64,000 bases of DNA from Acidobacteriota bacterium (GTDB taxonomy: Bacteria; Actinomycetota; Acidimicrobiia; Acidimicrobiales; RAAP-2), in assembly GCA_018971185.1 (NCBI GenBank), contig JAGXBH010000001.1:62001-126000 (forward strand), written 5' to 3'. The position numbers and the translations under genes are program-made. This document shows, piece after piece, positions 1 to 7,714 of this stretch. Position 1 is the stretch's first letter. The number at the start of each line of letters is the position of its first letter. The notes below the pieces were generated by a model. The model was not told the DNA's origin and searched no databases. It saw only the letters and a list, made by a program, of their open reading frames with translations.

Positions 1-1
1 C

Positions 2-370
2 GCCTCCGCCGATTACGGGGCGGCGCGTGAGCGCAACCTGCGCTGGGCGCGCGACCTGTGCCTGCGCGCGGTGCTGGAGGACTACGACGTCGTCCTGGCT
101 CCCGCGTACGGGCCCGCGTGGAAGAGCGACCTGGTCAACGGTGACAACGCCAAGTACGTCTCCCCGTCGATCATGGCGGCGGCGGTCGCGGGCTGGCCGA
201 TCATCTCGGTGCCCATGGGACTCGTCGACGGCCTCCCAGTGGGTCTGACCCTCGCCGGACGACCGCACAGTGAGTGGACGCTCCTCGCGGCCGCTCGCCA
301 GGTGGAGGAGGCGCTGTCGCGACACGAGGTCGTGACGCCTCCCACCTGGCGAGCGGCCGGTCGAGGCTAA
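2..370 (+). CDS. Amidase-signature family amidase, C-terminal part (5' end outside window)
   Basis: The frame is open from the window edge (codon phase starts at base 2) to a TAA at 368-370, giving about 122 C-terminal residues. The segment has the typical end of amidase-signature enzymes: a small-residue stretch leading to Pro-Ile-Ile-Ser-Val-Pro-Met-Gly, then Gly-Leu-Pro-Val-Gly-Leu and a closing helix with Leu-Leu-Ala-Ala-Ala. The catalytic Ser-cisSer-Lys triad lies upstream and cannot be seen, so substrate (amide, or Glu-tRNA as in GatA) cannot be assigned. It ends head-to-head against the next gene with no spacer. Confidence 0.8.
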   Translation, partial: ASADYGAARERNLRWARDLCLRAVLEDYDVVLAPAYGPAWKSDLVNGDNAKYVSPSIMAAAVAGWPIISVPMGLVDGLPVGLTLAGRPHSEWTLLAAARQVEEALSRHEVVTPPTWRAAGRG

Positions 371-1318
371 CTAGGCCTGCCGGGCGTAGTGCTCGCGCCA
401 GATGATGCGGTAGATCTTCAAGCGCCGCGGTACGGACCGCAACCCCGGGATGAAGGGCAGCAGCACGAGTAGTGCCGTGAGGATCATCATCGTGCCCCAC
501 ACCAGGAAGTCGCCGCTCGCACTCGTGTTGTACGGCGAGATCTGGTACCAGAAGGTGTAGAGCCACAGCCAGGCCTGACCCGGGTACTGTCCCGTCTCGT
601 TCATCATGCCCCACTGGTCGCCGGCGAGGTGCTGCTTGCTCGCCAGACCCGCGAAATAGGTCCCGTCGGAGATGAACAGCAGCGGCTTGGTGTAGTTCGT
701 GGTGTAGAAGCCGTTCTGGGCGATCAACGCCTGGTCCAGCGCCCCGCTGCGCGCCATCTGGGTCTCGTAGCTCAGCAGGACCGGTATCGGTCCGGCCGCC
801 GTGGTCGGGAGGTGGACCTGGCCGTTGGAGTAGGTCAGCTTCGCCTCCACCTTGGCGTAGGCGGCGCCCCAGGCGCTCTGGGTGGCGCTCGAGGCGGACT
901 TCCACTCGTTGAGCGCCGCCGTCAACCGGGGCTGGGCCGGCTGGTCGGACAACGGGTTGATGACGAAGTCATTGGTCGTGTTGATAGGGATGTGCACGCC
1001 GACCCAGTGCTCGGGCGCCAAGAATCCCCAGTGCTGGGCGGTGCCGTTGTTGTTGTACGGCGCACCGTAGCCGGCCACTGCCGACGTGCCGGTGAGCTCG
1101 TCACCCGCGGTCTGGGCGAAGTCGACGGTATCGGCGTTGGACCAAGTCTTGATGGTGATCGCCTTCTCGTCGGGCGAGCTGAACACTAGGGCCAGCGCGG
1201 CCGTGAGGATCAGCACGACCAGGACGGCGATGGCGCCCTCCTTGATGATGTCGTAGGGGACGTAGGCGCCCTTGTACTCGGGCGCGTCGACGTCGGGTCG
1301 AAAGGCCTTCTTCGTCAT
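371..1318 (-). CDS. Cytochrome b C-terminal-half-like membrane protein with large extracytoplasmic insert
   Basis: Third gene of a cytochrome b module, 315 residues. It starts at the ATG that overlaps the preceding cytochrome b stop by 4 bp (ATGA). One membrane helix lies near residues 28-48, then about 220 exported residues rich in Thr, Asn and Trp, then a last helix near 270-290. The end reads LLPFIPGLRSVPRRLKIYR, which resembles the tail of cytochrome b C-terminal domains in some Gram-positive and Chloroflexi complexes (recalled, not searched). The PEWY quinol-site motif of PetD/QcrB is absent. I infer a divergent b-type quinol-oxidising subunit in which the exported insert replaces much of the usual C-terminal domain. 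No heme-ligating histidine pair or CxxCH motif is present. Confidence 0.6.
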   Translation of the reverse strand: MTKKAFRPDVDAPEYKGAYVPYDIIKEGAIAVLVVLILTAALALVFSSPDEKAITIKTWSNADTVDFAQTAGDELTGTSAVAGYGAPYNNNGTAQHWGFLAPEHWVGVHIPINTTNDFVINPLSDQPAQPRLTAALNEWKSASSATQSAWGAAYAKVEAKLTYSNGQVHLPTTAAGPIPVLLSYETQMARSGALDQALIAQNGFYTTNYTKPLLFISDGTYFAGLASKQHLAGDQWGMMNETGQYPGQAWLWLYTFWYQISPYNTSASGDFLVWGTMMILTALLVLLPFIPGLRSVPRRLKIYRIIWREHYARQA

Positions 1319-1941
1319 GCCGACACCTCCGTCGTCTCCTCGAAGGGGGGTACGACGCCCTTCACTCGGACCATGATCACGTGCAGACCGGTCAGAACGA
1401 CCGCGGCCAGGGGCAGGAGAACGATGTGCCACATCAGCATCTGGCCGAGGTTGAGCACGTTGAAGAACGCACCGCCGCCCGTCGCATTGATCCCGTCCTT
1501 GGCCTGGGTCGAGATCCACTGCGAGTCGAAGTTGGTCTGACTCACGTAGCCGGTGAAGCCGGCCAGGATAGACGCGAGGAACGTCACGCCACCGGTGACC
1601 CAGGTCATCGAGCGTCCACCGCGCCAGGCCGCCATGGAGAACTTGCCCCACAGGTGCACCACCATCGCGAAGAAGAAGATCTCAACGCTCCACAGGTGCA
1701 TGGAGTTGATGAAGTGTCCGAGGGACGAGGAGTGCCACCACTGGGGACCGTCGAGGGCCAGGATGGTCCCCGTCAGGATCACGATGCCGAGGGCGGCCAT
1801 CGTGGTGACGCCGAAGACGTAGATCCACGAGGCCACGTAGGCCGGCTGGGTATCGGGCAACAATTTCTCCGGTGGGAGCTTCTCCACCACCCGGTGGCGC
1901 AGACGCGACGTCCACTGGCGCTCGATCTGGGCGTTGCTCAT
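1315..1941 (-). CDS. Cytochrome b/b6-type subunit, N-terminal four-helix domain
   Basis: A 208-residue diheme cytochrome b core. The start is the ATG at 1939-1941, preceded by a GGGGAG ribosome site and overlapping the upstream stop by 4 bp. Two helices carry the heme ligands: His-x13-His (MHLWSVEIFFFAMVVH) and His-x14-His (WHIVLLPLAAVVLTGLH). The second spacing matches b6-type proteins rather than mitochondrial cytochrome b. The family accepts electrons from quinol at the membrane and normally partners with a Rieske protein and a cytochrome c. Neither is visible in this operon, only the 60-residue peptide before it and the C-terminal-half-like protein after it. Confidence 0.88.
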   Translation of the reverse strand: MSNAQIERQWTSRLRHRVVEKLPPEKLLPDTQPAYVASWIYVFGVTTMAALGIVILTGTILALDGPQWWHSSSLGHFINSMHLWSVEIFFFAMVVHLWGKFSMAAWRGGRSMTWVTGGVTFLASILAGFTGYVSQTNFDSQWISTQAKDGINATGGGAFFNVLNLGQMLMWHIVLLPLAAVVLTGLHVIMVRVKGVVPPFEETTEVSA

Positions 1942-2120
1942 TTGCTCCCCTTCCGGTTGCGACGGCCCGGGAAGGGCGCGAAGAGGGCCGCGATGAAGGT
2001 CGCCACCATGAGGATGATCACCACGAGATTCGCCACACTGATCTGTATGACGTGCCACTGTATGTAGTGGCCGTAGTGGTCGAGATTAAAAAGAGCCCCT
2101 AGGCCCCAGCCTTGTGCCAT
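1938..2120 (-). CDS. Small single-helix membrane protein, first gene of the cytochrome b module
   Basis: Sixty residues with one predicted helix (about 26-48, Val/Ile/Leu/Ala-rich), a histidine-containing N-terminal segment (DHYGHYIQWH) and a basic C-terminus (PFPGRRNRKGSK), so the C-terminus is probably cytoplasmic. The start has a strong AGGAGG site 6 nt upstream, and the stop overlaps the cytochrome b start (ATGA). I recognise no family. Position and coupling suggest an accessory subunit or assembly peptide for the cytochrome b pair. A histidine ligand role is possible but speculative. Confidence 0.7.
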   Translation of the reverse strand: MAQGWGLGALFNLDHYGHYIQWHVIQISVANLVVIILMVATFIAALFAPFPGRRNRKGSK

Positions 2121-2126
2121 AACGCA

Positions 2127-2151
2127 CCTCCTGGTTCATAAGTTTGTTATA
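2127..2151 (-). promoter_or_regulatory. Promoter -10 and Shine-Dalgarno of the cytochrome b module
   Basis: Reading the minus strand, TATAAC (2151 to 2146) is a -10-like box. AGGAGG (2132 to 2127) is a strong ribosome site 6 nt before the ATG at 2120. Unlike many genes here, this operon has a short leader. Confidence 0.45.
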
Positions 2152-2214
2152 AGACTCACAACTCACGATAGGGCCATACGTCCCGGCGTGTCCGCCTCGT
2201 GGCGCGGCGCTGCC

Positions 2215-3165
2215 CTACGGAACGGGAGAGGCGACGGGCTTCTTGCGCGGGATCGACGGCTCGCGATCGTGCGCGCTCTGTCGCAGGTGGAACTGGGTGA
2301 CGCCGATGCACAGCGACGTGGCACCGGCGATGTGCAGCTCGACGAGGACGGCGGGAACGTGCGTGAGGTACTGCGTGACGCCGATGCCGGCTTGGACGAG
2401 GGAGATGATGACCAGTCGTCGCACGCCCAACTGCAGCGGTTGTGGCGCCGACGTGCGCCAGATGGTGAAGAGCATCCCGACGACCAGGCCGACGAACAGC
2501 GTGGCCGCGACCGAGTGGACCCACGCCGCCGAGGAGAACGCGAAGGGGAGGCGACGCGCCTCCAGCTGACCCTGCGACCCGCCCGCGTGAGGACCCGAGC
2601 CCGTGGTCATGGTGCCGGTGACGAGCAGCACCACGAAGGGTATCCACAGCAGTCGCGCCAGGGTGAGGAAGTGGGGGTCGCGCACGTCGGCGCGCGCCCC
2701 GGGCCCGTAGACGTACTTCGAGCGGTGGTAGAGGATCGCCGCGGTGACGACCATGGCCAGCGACAGCAGGAGGTGCAGCGAGACGAGCCACGGGTTCAAC
2801 TTGGAGTAGACCACTTCCGCGCCGAGGAGCGCGTCGAGGATGACCCCCACGATGAGCAGTCCCGCGAGCACCGACAGGTCACGGCGTCGGGGTCGGCGCG
2901 CGAAGGAGACGAGGAAGACCACCGCGGCCACCACCACCAGGGTGACCGTCACCAGACGATTGGCGAACTCGATCTTGGAGTGGATGGTCCAATTGGTCGA
3001 GTAGCTGTGCTTGAAGCAGGTGGGCCAGTCGGGGCAGCCCAGACCCGATCCGGTGAGCCGTACAGCGGCTCCGGTCAGGATAATCAGGATCATCGAGACG
3101 AAGGCCGCCAGGGCGAACCAACGAAAGATGGCCGGGCTCAGCTCACGACGCGGGGAGATGGTCAC
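2215..3165 (-). CDS. ctaA: Heme A synthase (COX15/CtaA family)
   Basis: Converts heme O to heme A in the membrane for aa3-type cytochrome oxidase. The 316-residue protein has about eight hydrophobic helices. Family hallmarks are the early loop TGSGLGCPDWPTC, whose two cysteines are characteristic, and the EFANR segment after it, which is the actinobacterial version of the first heme-ligand helix. Further histidines (SLHLLLSL, WVHSVAATL, ELHIAGA) lie in later helices. The start is GTG with TAGGCT 6 nt upstream, implying a leaderless mRNA. It is divergent from ctaB across 43 bp, a typical actinobacterial pairing. Confidence 0.93.
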   Translation of the reverse strand: MTISPRRELSPAIFRWFALAAFVSMILIILTGAAVRLTGSGLGCPDWPTCFKHSYSTNWTIHSKIEFANRLVTVTLVVVAAVVFLVSFARRPRRRDLSVLAGLLIVGVILDALLGAEVVYSKLNPWLVSLHLLLSLAMVVTAAILYHRSKYVYGPGARADVRDPHFLTLARLLWIPFVVLLVTGTMTTGSGPHAGGSQGQLEARRLPFAFSSAAWVHSVAATLFVGLVVGMLFTIWRTSAPQPLQLGVRRLVIISLVQAGIGVTQYLTHVPAVLVELHIAGATSLCIGVTQFHLRQSAHDREPSIPRKKPVASPVP

Positions 3166-3171
3166 GAATAC

Positions 3172-3201
3172 AGCCTAGGTAATTCTCACTACTCGTAGAC
3201 T
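3172..3201. promoter_or_regulatory. Divergent leaderless promoters of ctaA and ctaB
   Basis: On the minus strand TAGGCT (3177 to 3172) lies 6 nt before the ctaA GTG. On the plus strand TAGACT (3196-3201) lies 7 nt before the ctaB GTG. Both spacings place transcription initiation at or next to the start codon. Confidence 0.55.
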
Positions 3202-3208
3202 TAGCGCC

Positions 3209-4123
3209 GTGTCTCTCGCCACCCCGCTCGCCCGCACCACGTCGCAGACGGTCAAGGGCTACGTCGCGCTGACCAAACCGCGCATCATCGAACTGCTGTT
3301 GGTCACGACCCTGCCCACCATGGTGGTCGCCGATCGGGGGGTACCGGGCTTCTGGCTCATCCTCGCGACCCTCGTCGGCGGCACCCTGGCCGCGGGGGGC
3401 GCGAACGCCCTCAACATGGTCTACGACCGCGACATCGACGCGGTGATGAACCGCACCAAGAATCGCCCGCTCGTCACCGGCGTGATGTCGCCGCTCGCGG
3501 CGGCGGTCTTCGCCTTCGGGCTCGAGGGGCTCTCGTTCCTCGTGTTGGCGACCTTCGTCAACTTCCTCTCCGCCTGGTTGGCGATGGGTGCCACCGCCTT
3601 CTACGTTCTGATCTACACGATGTGGCTCAAGCGACGCTCGAAGCAGAACATCGTCATCGGTGGTGCGGCCGGCGCCGTGCCCGTGCTCATCGGCTGGTCG
3701 GCCGTGACCAACAACCTCAGTTGGACGCCAGTGCTGCTGTTCGTGGTGATCTTCATCTGGACCCCCCCGCACTTCTGGGCCCTGGCGGTGCGCTACCGCG
3801 ACGACTACGCCGCGGCCAACGTGCCCATGATGCCGGTGGTCGCGTCGCTGCGACGCACCACCCTCGAGATCCTGGTCTACTCGGTGGTGCTGTGGGTGGT
3901 CACGATGTGGATCGGACCGGTGGCGCACCTCGGCTGGATCTACGCCCTGTCGGCGACGGTGCTGGGCGCGATGTTCACCTTCTACTCCCTGCGTCTCTAT
4001 CGACACGCGCGTGAGGACAAGGCGGACGTCGCCGAGGCGATGCGGCTCTTCCACTTCTCCATCACGTACCTCACAGCCCTGTTCGTCGTCATGGCGGTGG
4101 ATGTCCTTGTCCGAAGTCACTGA
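3209..4123 (+). CDS. ctaB: Protoheme IX farnesyltransferase (heme O synthase)
   Basis: UbiA-superfamily prenyltransferase that adds farnesyl to protoheme to make heme O, the substrate of CtaA. The 304-residue protein has about nine helices. The first Asp-rich motif is NMVYDRDID (N69, D73, D77), followed by the conserved NRTKNRPL. The second polar motif YRDDYAAANVPM lies near residue 200. The GTG start has TAGACT 7 nt upstream and no ribosome site, so it is probably leaderless. The last 23 bases overlap the following thioredoxin gene. Confidence 0.95.
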   Translation: MSLATPLARTTSQTVKGYVALTKPRIIELLLVTTLPTMVVADRGVPGFWLILATLVGGTLAAGGANALNMVYDRDIDAVMNRTKNRPLVTGVMSPLAAAVFAFGLEGLSFLVLATFVNFLSAWLAMGATAFYVLIYTMWLKRRSKQNIVIGGAAGAVPVLIGWSAVTNNLSWTPVLLFVVIFIWTPPHFWALAVRYRDDYAAANVPMMPVVASLRRTTLEILVYSVVLWVVTMWIGPVAHLGWIYALSATVLGAMFTFYSLRLYRHAREDKADVAEAMRLFHFSITYLTALFVVMAVDVLVRSH

Positions 4124-4688
4124 CCCCACCGCGCGCGCACCGCGCGGTCGTCCCTCGCCCATGATGTTCGTCTCGTTGGGCATCGGCGCCGCGGTCGCGA
4201 TTGCCCTGATCGTCGTCGTCTCGGTGCTCACCGGCGGCAACGTGAAGAACTCCACGCCGCCGCCCGCACTGGTGGGGACGACGCTGCCCTCGATCAGCGA
4301 ATCGAGCCTGTCGGGGCCGACGATCACGGCCCCGTGGAACGACCACCACGCGACGGTGGTCGTCTTCTTCGCGAGTTGGTGCGGACCGTGTCGCAGCGAG
4401 CTCCCCGCGCTCTCCAATTATCTATCGGCGCACTCCCTCGGCAAAGTGTCCATACTCGGCGTCGACACTCAGGACACTCGCGCCGCCGGCCAGAGCGTGG
4501 TCGCCAAGGACCACCTCCACTTCCCCGTCCTCTTCGACCCGTCGAGCACGGTGGCGGCCGGGAAGTTCCAGTTGGCGGGCCTGCCCGACACCGTCTTCGT
4601 CTCCGCCACGGGCGTGGTGAAGAGCGTGCACATCGGGGCAATCTCCACCGCCCAGTTCGCAGCGGGCGTCACCGCGCTCAACGGCTAG
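4101..4688 (+). CDS. Membrane-anchored TlpA/ResA-like thioredoxin
   Basis: The 195-residue protein has a cytoplasmic N-terminus, one signal-anchor helix (about 22-44), and an exported thioredoxin fold with the redox motif WCGPC (C94 and C97) and a cis-proline loop (GLPDTVFV). I chose the ATG at 4101 inside the end of ctaB, because the longer upstream frame is an out-of-frame reading of ctaB. Proteins of this type reduce apocytochrome c or copper-site cysteines. Coupling to ctaB suggests a role in cytochrome oxidase maturation, by inference. Confidence 0.85.
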   Translation: MSLSEVTDPTARAPRGRPSPMMFVSLGIGAAVAIALIVVVSVLTGGNVKNSTPPPALVGTTLPSISESSLSGPTITAPWNDHHATVVVFFASWCGPCRSELPALSNYLSAHSLGKVSILGVDTQDTRAAGQSVVAKDHLHFPVLFDPSSTVAAGKFQLAGLPDTVFVSATGVVKSVHIGAISTAQFAAGVTALNG

Positions 4689-4717
4689 TACGTCAACGAC
4701 ATCGACCCCGCCGAGAC

Positions 4718-5449
4718 CTAGTCGAAACGGAAGGTCCGCGCCGCCAGGAGTGGCGCCGCGAGGGCCCAGACCCCGAGGGTCCACCAATCGGCGGGGCTCG
4801 CGGGTCCGGCCTGACCCAGGACGCGGTGCAAGACGTCGGCCATGGCCCCCGACGGCAGGTACAGCGCGACGCGCCGTATCGCCGAGGGCAACGAGGTGAG
4901 GGGCACGACGATGCCCGACATCAAGAGCAGCACCAGGTAGAGGCCGTTGGCAGCCGCGAGATTGACCTCGGCACGCAACCGACCCGCGAGGAGCAGGCCG
5001 ATACCCGCGCATCCCGCGGAGCCCAGCAGGAGCGCCCCCGCGACCTCGAGGGCACCGGTCACGCCGCCACGGGGCTTCCAGTGCAGGCCCAGGGCCACCA
5101 GTCCCAAGACGACCACCTGGATCACCTCGGTGACCACGACCGCCGAGATCTTCGCGGCGATCAGTCGACGCTGCCCGAGCGGAGTCACGTGGAGGCGCCG
5201 CAGCACGCCGTAGGTGCGCTCGAAGCCGGTCGCGATCGAGAGGGCCACCAGTGACGTGGACAGCACGCACAGGGCCAGGATGCCCGGCGCGATGAAGTTG
5301 ATGCGACCACCGGGAGGTGTCGTGGTCACGTGGGTCAGGGAGAAGAACACCAGCAGGAGGATCGGGATCCCCAGCGTGAGCAGAAGCGTCTCGCCGCGTC
5401 GGATCGTCATCTGGACCTCGGCACGGGTCTGTGCCCACCACGCCCTCAT
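4718..5449 (-). CDS. ABC-2 type transporter permease
   Basis: The 243-residue permease has six hydrophobic segments starting near residue 22. A cytoplasmic loop reads GFERTYGVLRRLHVTPLGQRRL, the usual ABC-2 coupling region, and a late segment has VPLTSLPSAIR. The start ATG overlaps the stop of the ATPase gene by 4 bp, so the two form one exporter. Substrate is unknown; drug or lipid export is typical of the DrrAB/NatAB-like group. It ends convergently 29 bp from the thioredoxin gene. Confidence 0.9.
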   Translation of the reverse strand: MRAWWAQTRAEVQMTIRRGETLLLTLGIPILLLVFFSLTHVTTTPPGGRINFIAPGILALCVLSTSLVALSIATGFERTYGVLRRLHVTPLGQRRLIAAKISAVVVTEVIQVVVLGLVALGLHWKPRGGVTGALEVAGALLLGSAGCAGIGLLLAGRLRAEVNLAAANGLYLVLLLMSGIVVPLTSLPSAIRRVALYLPSGAMADVLHRVLGQAGPASPADWWTLGVWALAAPLLAARTFRFD

Positions 5450-6354
5450 CGATCGACCCTCTCGGGTGCGCCGATGAGATCGAGGTAGCGCTCCTCGAGG
5501 GTGGCCCTCGTGCGCAACGACGTCAACATGACGCCGCGCTCGTCCAAGAAGGCGTTCACCGTCGCCACGCGCGCGGGGTTGGACGCGACGGCGCAATGCA
5601 GCCGCGTCGGCTCCACGACGCTCACCACGCAGTCCAGACGACGACCGAGCTCGACGTGGTCGACGGGCTGGGAGGTCTCGACGATGAGCACGGCGTCGCC
5701 CGCCAGCTCGTCGAGCGATCCTTGAACCACGACGCGACCGTGGTTCATGATGACCACGTGGTCCGCCGTGCGCTCGGCCTCGGTCAACTCGTGGGTGGTG
5801 ATGAGCAGGGCGCAGCCCCGGTCGCGTTCGGAACGGATCAACTCGCGGATCACTTGGCGACCCTCGGGGTCGACCGCGGTCGTGGGTTCGTCGAGGACGA
5901 GGACGCGAGGACGTCCGAGGAGGGCGAGCGCGAGGAGGGTGCGCTGCTGCTCGCCCCCGCTGAGGCGGCGCCAGGGCGTGCGGGCGCAGTTCGCGAGACC
6001 CAGTAGTTCGACCAACTCGCGAGGGTCGCGAGGTTGGTCGTAGTAGGACGCGGTGAGCTCGAGAGCCTGCGAGGGCGTCATCGGGAACCAGACGCCCCCG
6101 CGTTGCAGGAGCGCCCCGGTGCGCACGACGACCTCGGCGTGGTCGCGCACGGGGTCGAGGCCGTGCACCCGCACGCTGCCCCCGTCGGGGGTTCGAAAGC
6201 CCAACAGCGTCTCGACCAGCGTGGTCTTGCCCGCCCCGTTGGGACCGAGGAGCGAGGTCACCTGACCATACGGGACATGGAAATCGACGTCGTCGACGGC
6301 GCGCAGCGCGCCGAATTGGACGACGACGTTGGTGACGTCGATCGCGAAACTCAC
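5446..6354 (-). CDS. ABC transporter ATP-binding protein (DrrA-like)
   Basis: Energises the adjacent permease. The 302-residue protein starts at the GTG at 6354, which fits an upstream TAGCGT box 8 nt away better than a longer ATG start. It has Walker A GPNGAGKT (about 37-44), signature RLSGGEQQRT, Walker B VLVLDEPTTAVDPEG and the switch histidine (TTHELTEAE). A C-terminal extension of about 80 residues is typical of DrrA-type exporter ATPases. It is divergent from serS. Confidence 0.92.
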   Translation of the reverse strand: MSFAIDVTNVVVQFGALRAVDDVDFHVPYGQVTSLLGPNGAGKTTLVETLLGFRTPDGGSVRVHGLDPVRDHAEVVVRTGALLQRGGVWFPMTPSQALELTASYYDQPRDPRELVELLGLANCARTPWRRLSGGEQQRTLLALALLGRPRVLVLDEPTTAVDPEGRQVIRELIRSERDRGCALLITTHELTEAERTADHVVIMNHGRVVVQGSLDELAGDAVLIVETSQPVDHVELGRRLDCVVSVVEPTRLHCAVASNPARVATVNAFLDERGVMLTSLRTRATLEERYLDLIGAPERVDR

Positions 6355-6362
6355 GAGTACTG

Positions 6363-6406
6363 ACGCTAGACGCTCCACGAGTCGCCGCGACACGCTTCAC
6401 TAGGCT
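6363..6406. promoter_or_regulatory. Divergent leaderless promoters of the ABC exporter and serS
   Basis: TAGCGT on the minus strand (6368 to 6363) lies 8 nt from the ATPase GTG. TAGGCT on the plus strand (6401-6406) lies 6 nt from the serS ATG. No ribosome site is needed in either case. Confidence 0.5.
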
Positions 6407-6412
6407 GGGGTC

Positions 6413-7714
6413 ATGATCGACCTCGCCCAATTGCGCCGTGAGCCCGAATTCGTCAAGGCGGCCCTGGCCCGGCGGGGGGTGGCGGATGAGACGATGGACG
6501 CGATCTTGGAAGTCGACGGCGAGCATCGTCGACTCCTCCAGGAGGCCGAGGCCCTTCGCGCCGAGGTGAAGGACCTGTCGCGACGCGTGGCCGAGGCCCG
6601 CCGGGCGAAGGCCGACGCGGAGGCGGACTCGCTCGCCCGGTTGAGTCGCGAGGTGGGCGAGCGAGAGCGCGCTGCGCGCGAGGCGTGCGACGCGGTGGGC
6701 GCCGACCTGCGAGAACGCCTCTTGATGGTCCCGAACCTGCCCGCGCCCGAGGTGCCCGACGGACCCGACGAGAGCGCCAACGTCGAGGTTCGCCGGTGGT
6801 GGGTGGGGATGGACGAGGGCGCCGACTTCCCCACGTTCGCTTCGCACCAGCGCGTCGCACACTGGGACGTCGCGCGCGAGTTGGGGATCCTGGACCTCGA
6901 AGCCGGCGCGCGACTGGCCGGTTCGATGTTCCCGCTCTACCGTGGCGCCGGCGCGCGGTTGCTGCGGGCGCTGAGCACCTTCGCGCTGGACCGCCACCGT
7001 GAGGCCTACGAGGAGATCAGGCCTCCGAGCGTCGCTCTCACTGACACCATGATGTCGACGGGCCACCTGCCCAAGTCGGCCGACGACATGTACGAGGTCC
7101 CGCGCGACGACTTGTGGCTGATCCCGACCGCGGAGGTGCCCCTCACCTCGATGCGCCGCGGCGAGATCCTCGACGAGTCCATCCTGCCCCTGAGGCTGAC
7201 CGCCCTCACCGCGTGCTTTCGCCGTGAGGCGGGAGCGGCGGGTCGCGACACCCGGGGGCTGCTGCGGGTGCACGAGTTCGACAAGGTCGAGCTCTTCGCC
7301 TACTGCACCCCCGACCAGGCGCCGGCCGCCCACGCGGACATCCTGGCGCGCGCCGAGGGTCTGCTGCGCGAACTGGGTCTCACGTACCGGGTGCTCGAGC
7401 TCTGCGCCGGCGACCTCGGCACGTCGTCGGCGCGCACCGTCGACCTCGAGGTCTTCAGTCCCGGCGTCGACCGTTGGCTCGAGGTGTCCTCGGTCAGCTG
7501 GTTCCGTGACTTCCAGGCCCGCCGGGCCAACGTCCGATTCCGCACACCCCAGGGTCCGCAGTTCGTGCACACCGTGAACGGGTCGGGCCTCGCCTGGGCG
7601 CGCATCTGGGCGGCGCTGGTGGAGACCTATCGCCAGCCCGACGGCACGGTCCGGCTACCCGACGTGCTCGGGCCCTACTTCGGCGATCTGACTATTCGCC
7701 CGAGGACGACTTGA
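6413..7714 (+). CDS. serS: Seryl-tRNA synthetase
   Basis: Charges tRNA-Ser (and tRNA-Sec where present) in the cytoplasm. The 433-residue length is normal. An N-terminal charged coiled-coil arm (about 27-110) is followed by the class II core. The motif 2 loop is FRREAGAAGRDTRGLLRVHEF. Motif 3 is NGSGLAWARIWAALVE, in which the usual Gly-Arg pair is degenerate apart from the conserved arginine. The TAEVPLTSMRRGEIL segment is the serine-pocket region. The start is ATG with TAGGCT 6 nt upstream. Its last 23 bases overlap the 3' end of regX3 on the other strand. Confidence 0.96.
   Translation: MIDLAQLRREPEFVKAALARRGVADETMDAILEVDGEHRRLLQEAEALRAEVKDLSRRVAEARRAKADAEADSLARLSREVGERERAAREACDAVGADLRERLLMVPNLPAPEVPDGPDESANVEVRRWWVGMDEGADFPTFASHQRVAHWDVARELGILDLEAGARLAGSMFPLYRGAGARLLRALSTFALDRHREAYEEIRPPSVALTDTMMSTGHLPKSADDMYEVPRDDLWLIPTAEVPLTSMRRGEILDESILPLRLTALTACFRREAGAAGRDTRGLLRVHEFDKVELFAYCTPDQAPAAHADILARAEGLLRELGLTYRVLELCAGDLGTSSARTVDLEVFSPGVDRWLEVSSVSWFRDFQARRANVRFRTPQGPQFVHTVNGSGLAWARIWAALVETYRQPDGTVRLPDVLGPYFGDLTIRPRTT

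Noticed and set aside
2188-3198. Long plus-strand frame across ctaA
   Set aside because: Antisense shadow of ctaA; no motif and no promoter or ribosome site.
4718-7570. Open frame of 950 codons running on past the ABC permease
   Set aside because: Only the first part (4718-5449) is the permease. The rest is an out-of-frame reading of the ABC ATPase gene and antisense of serS.
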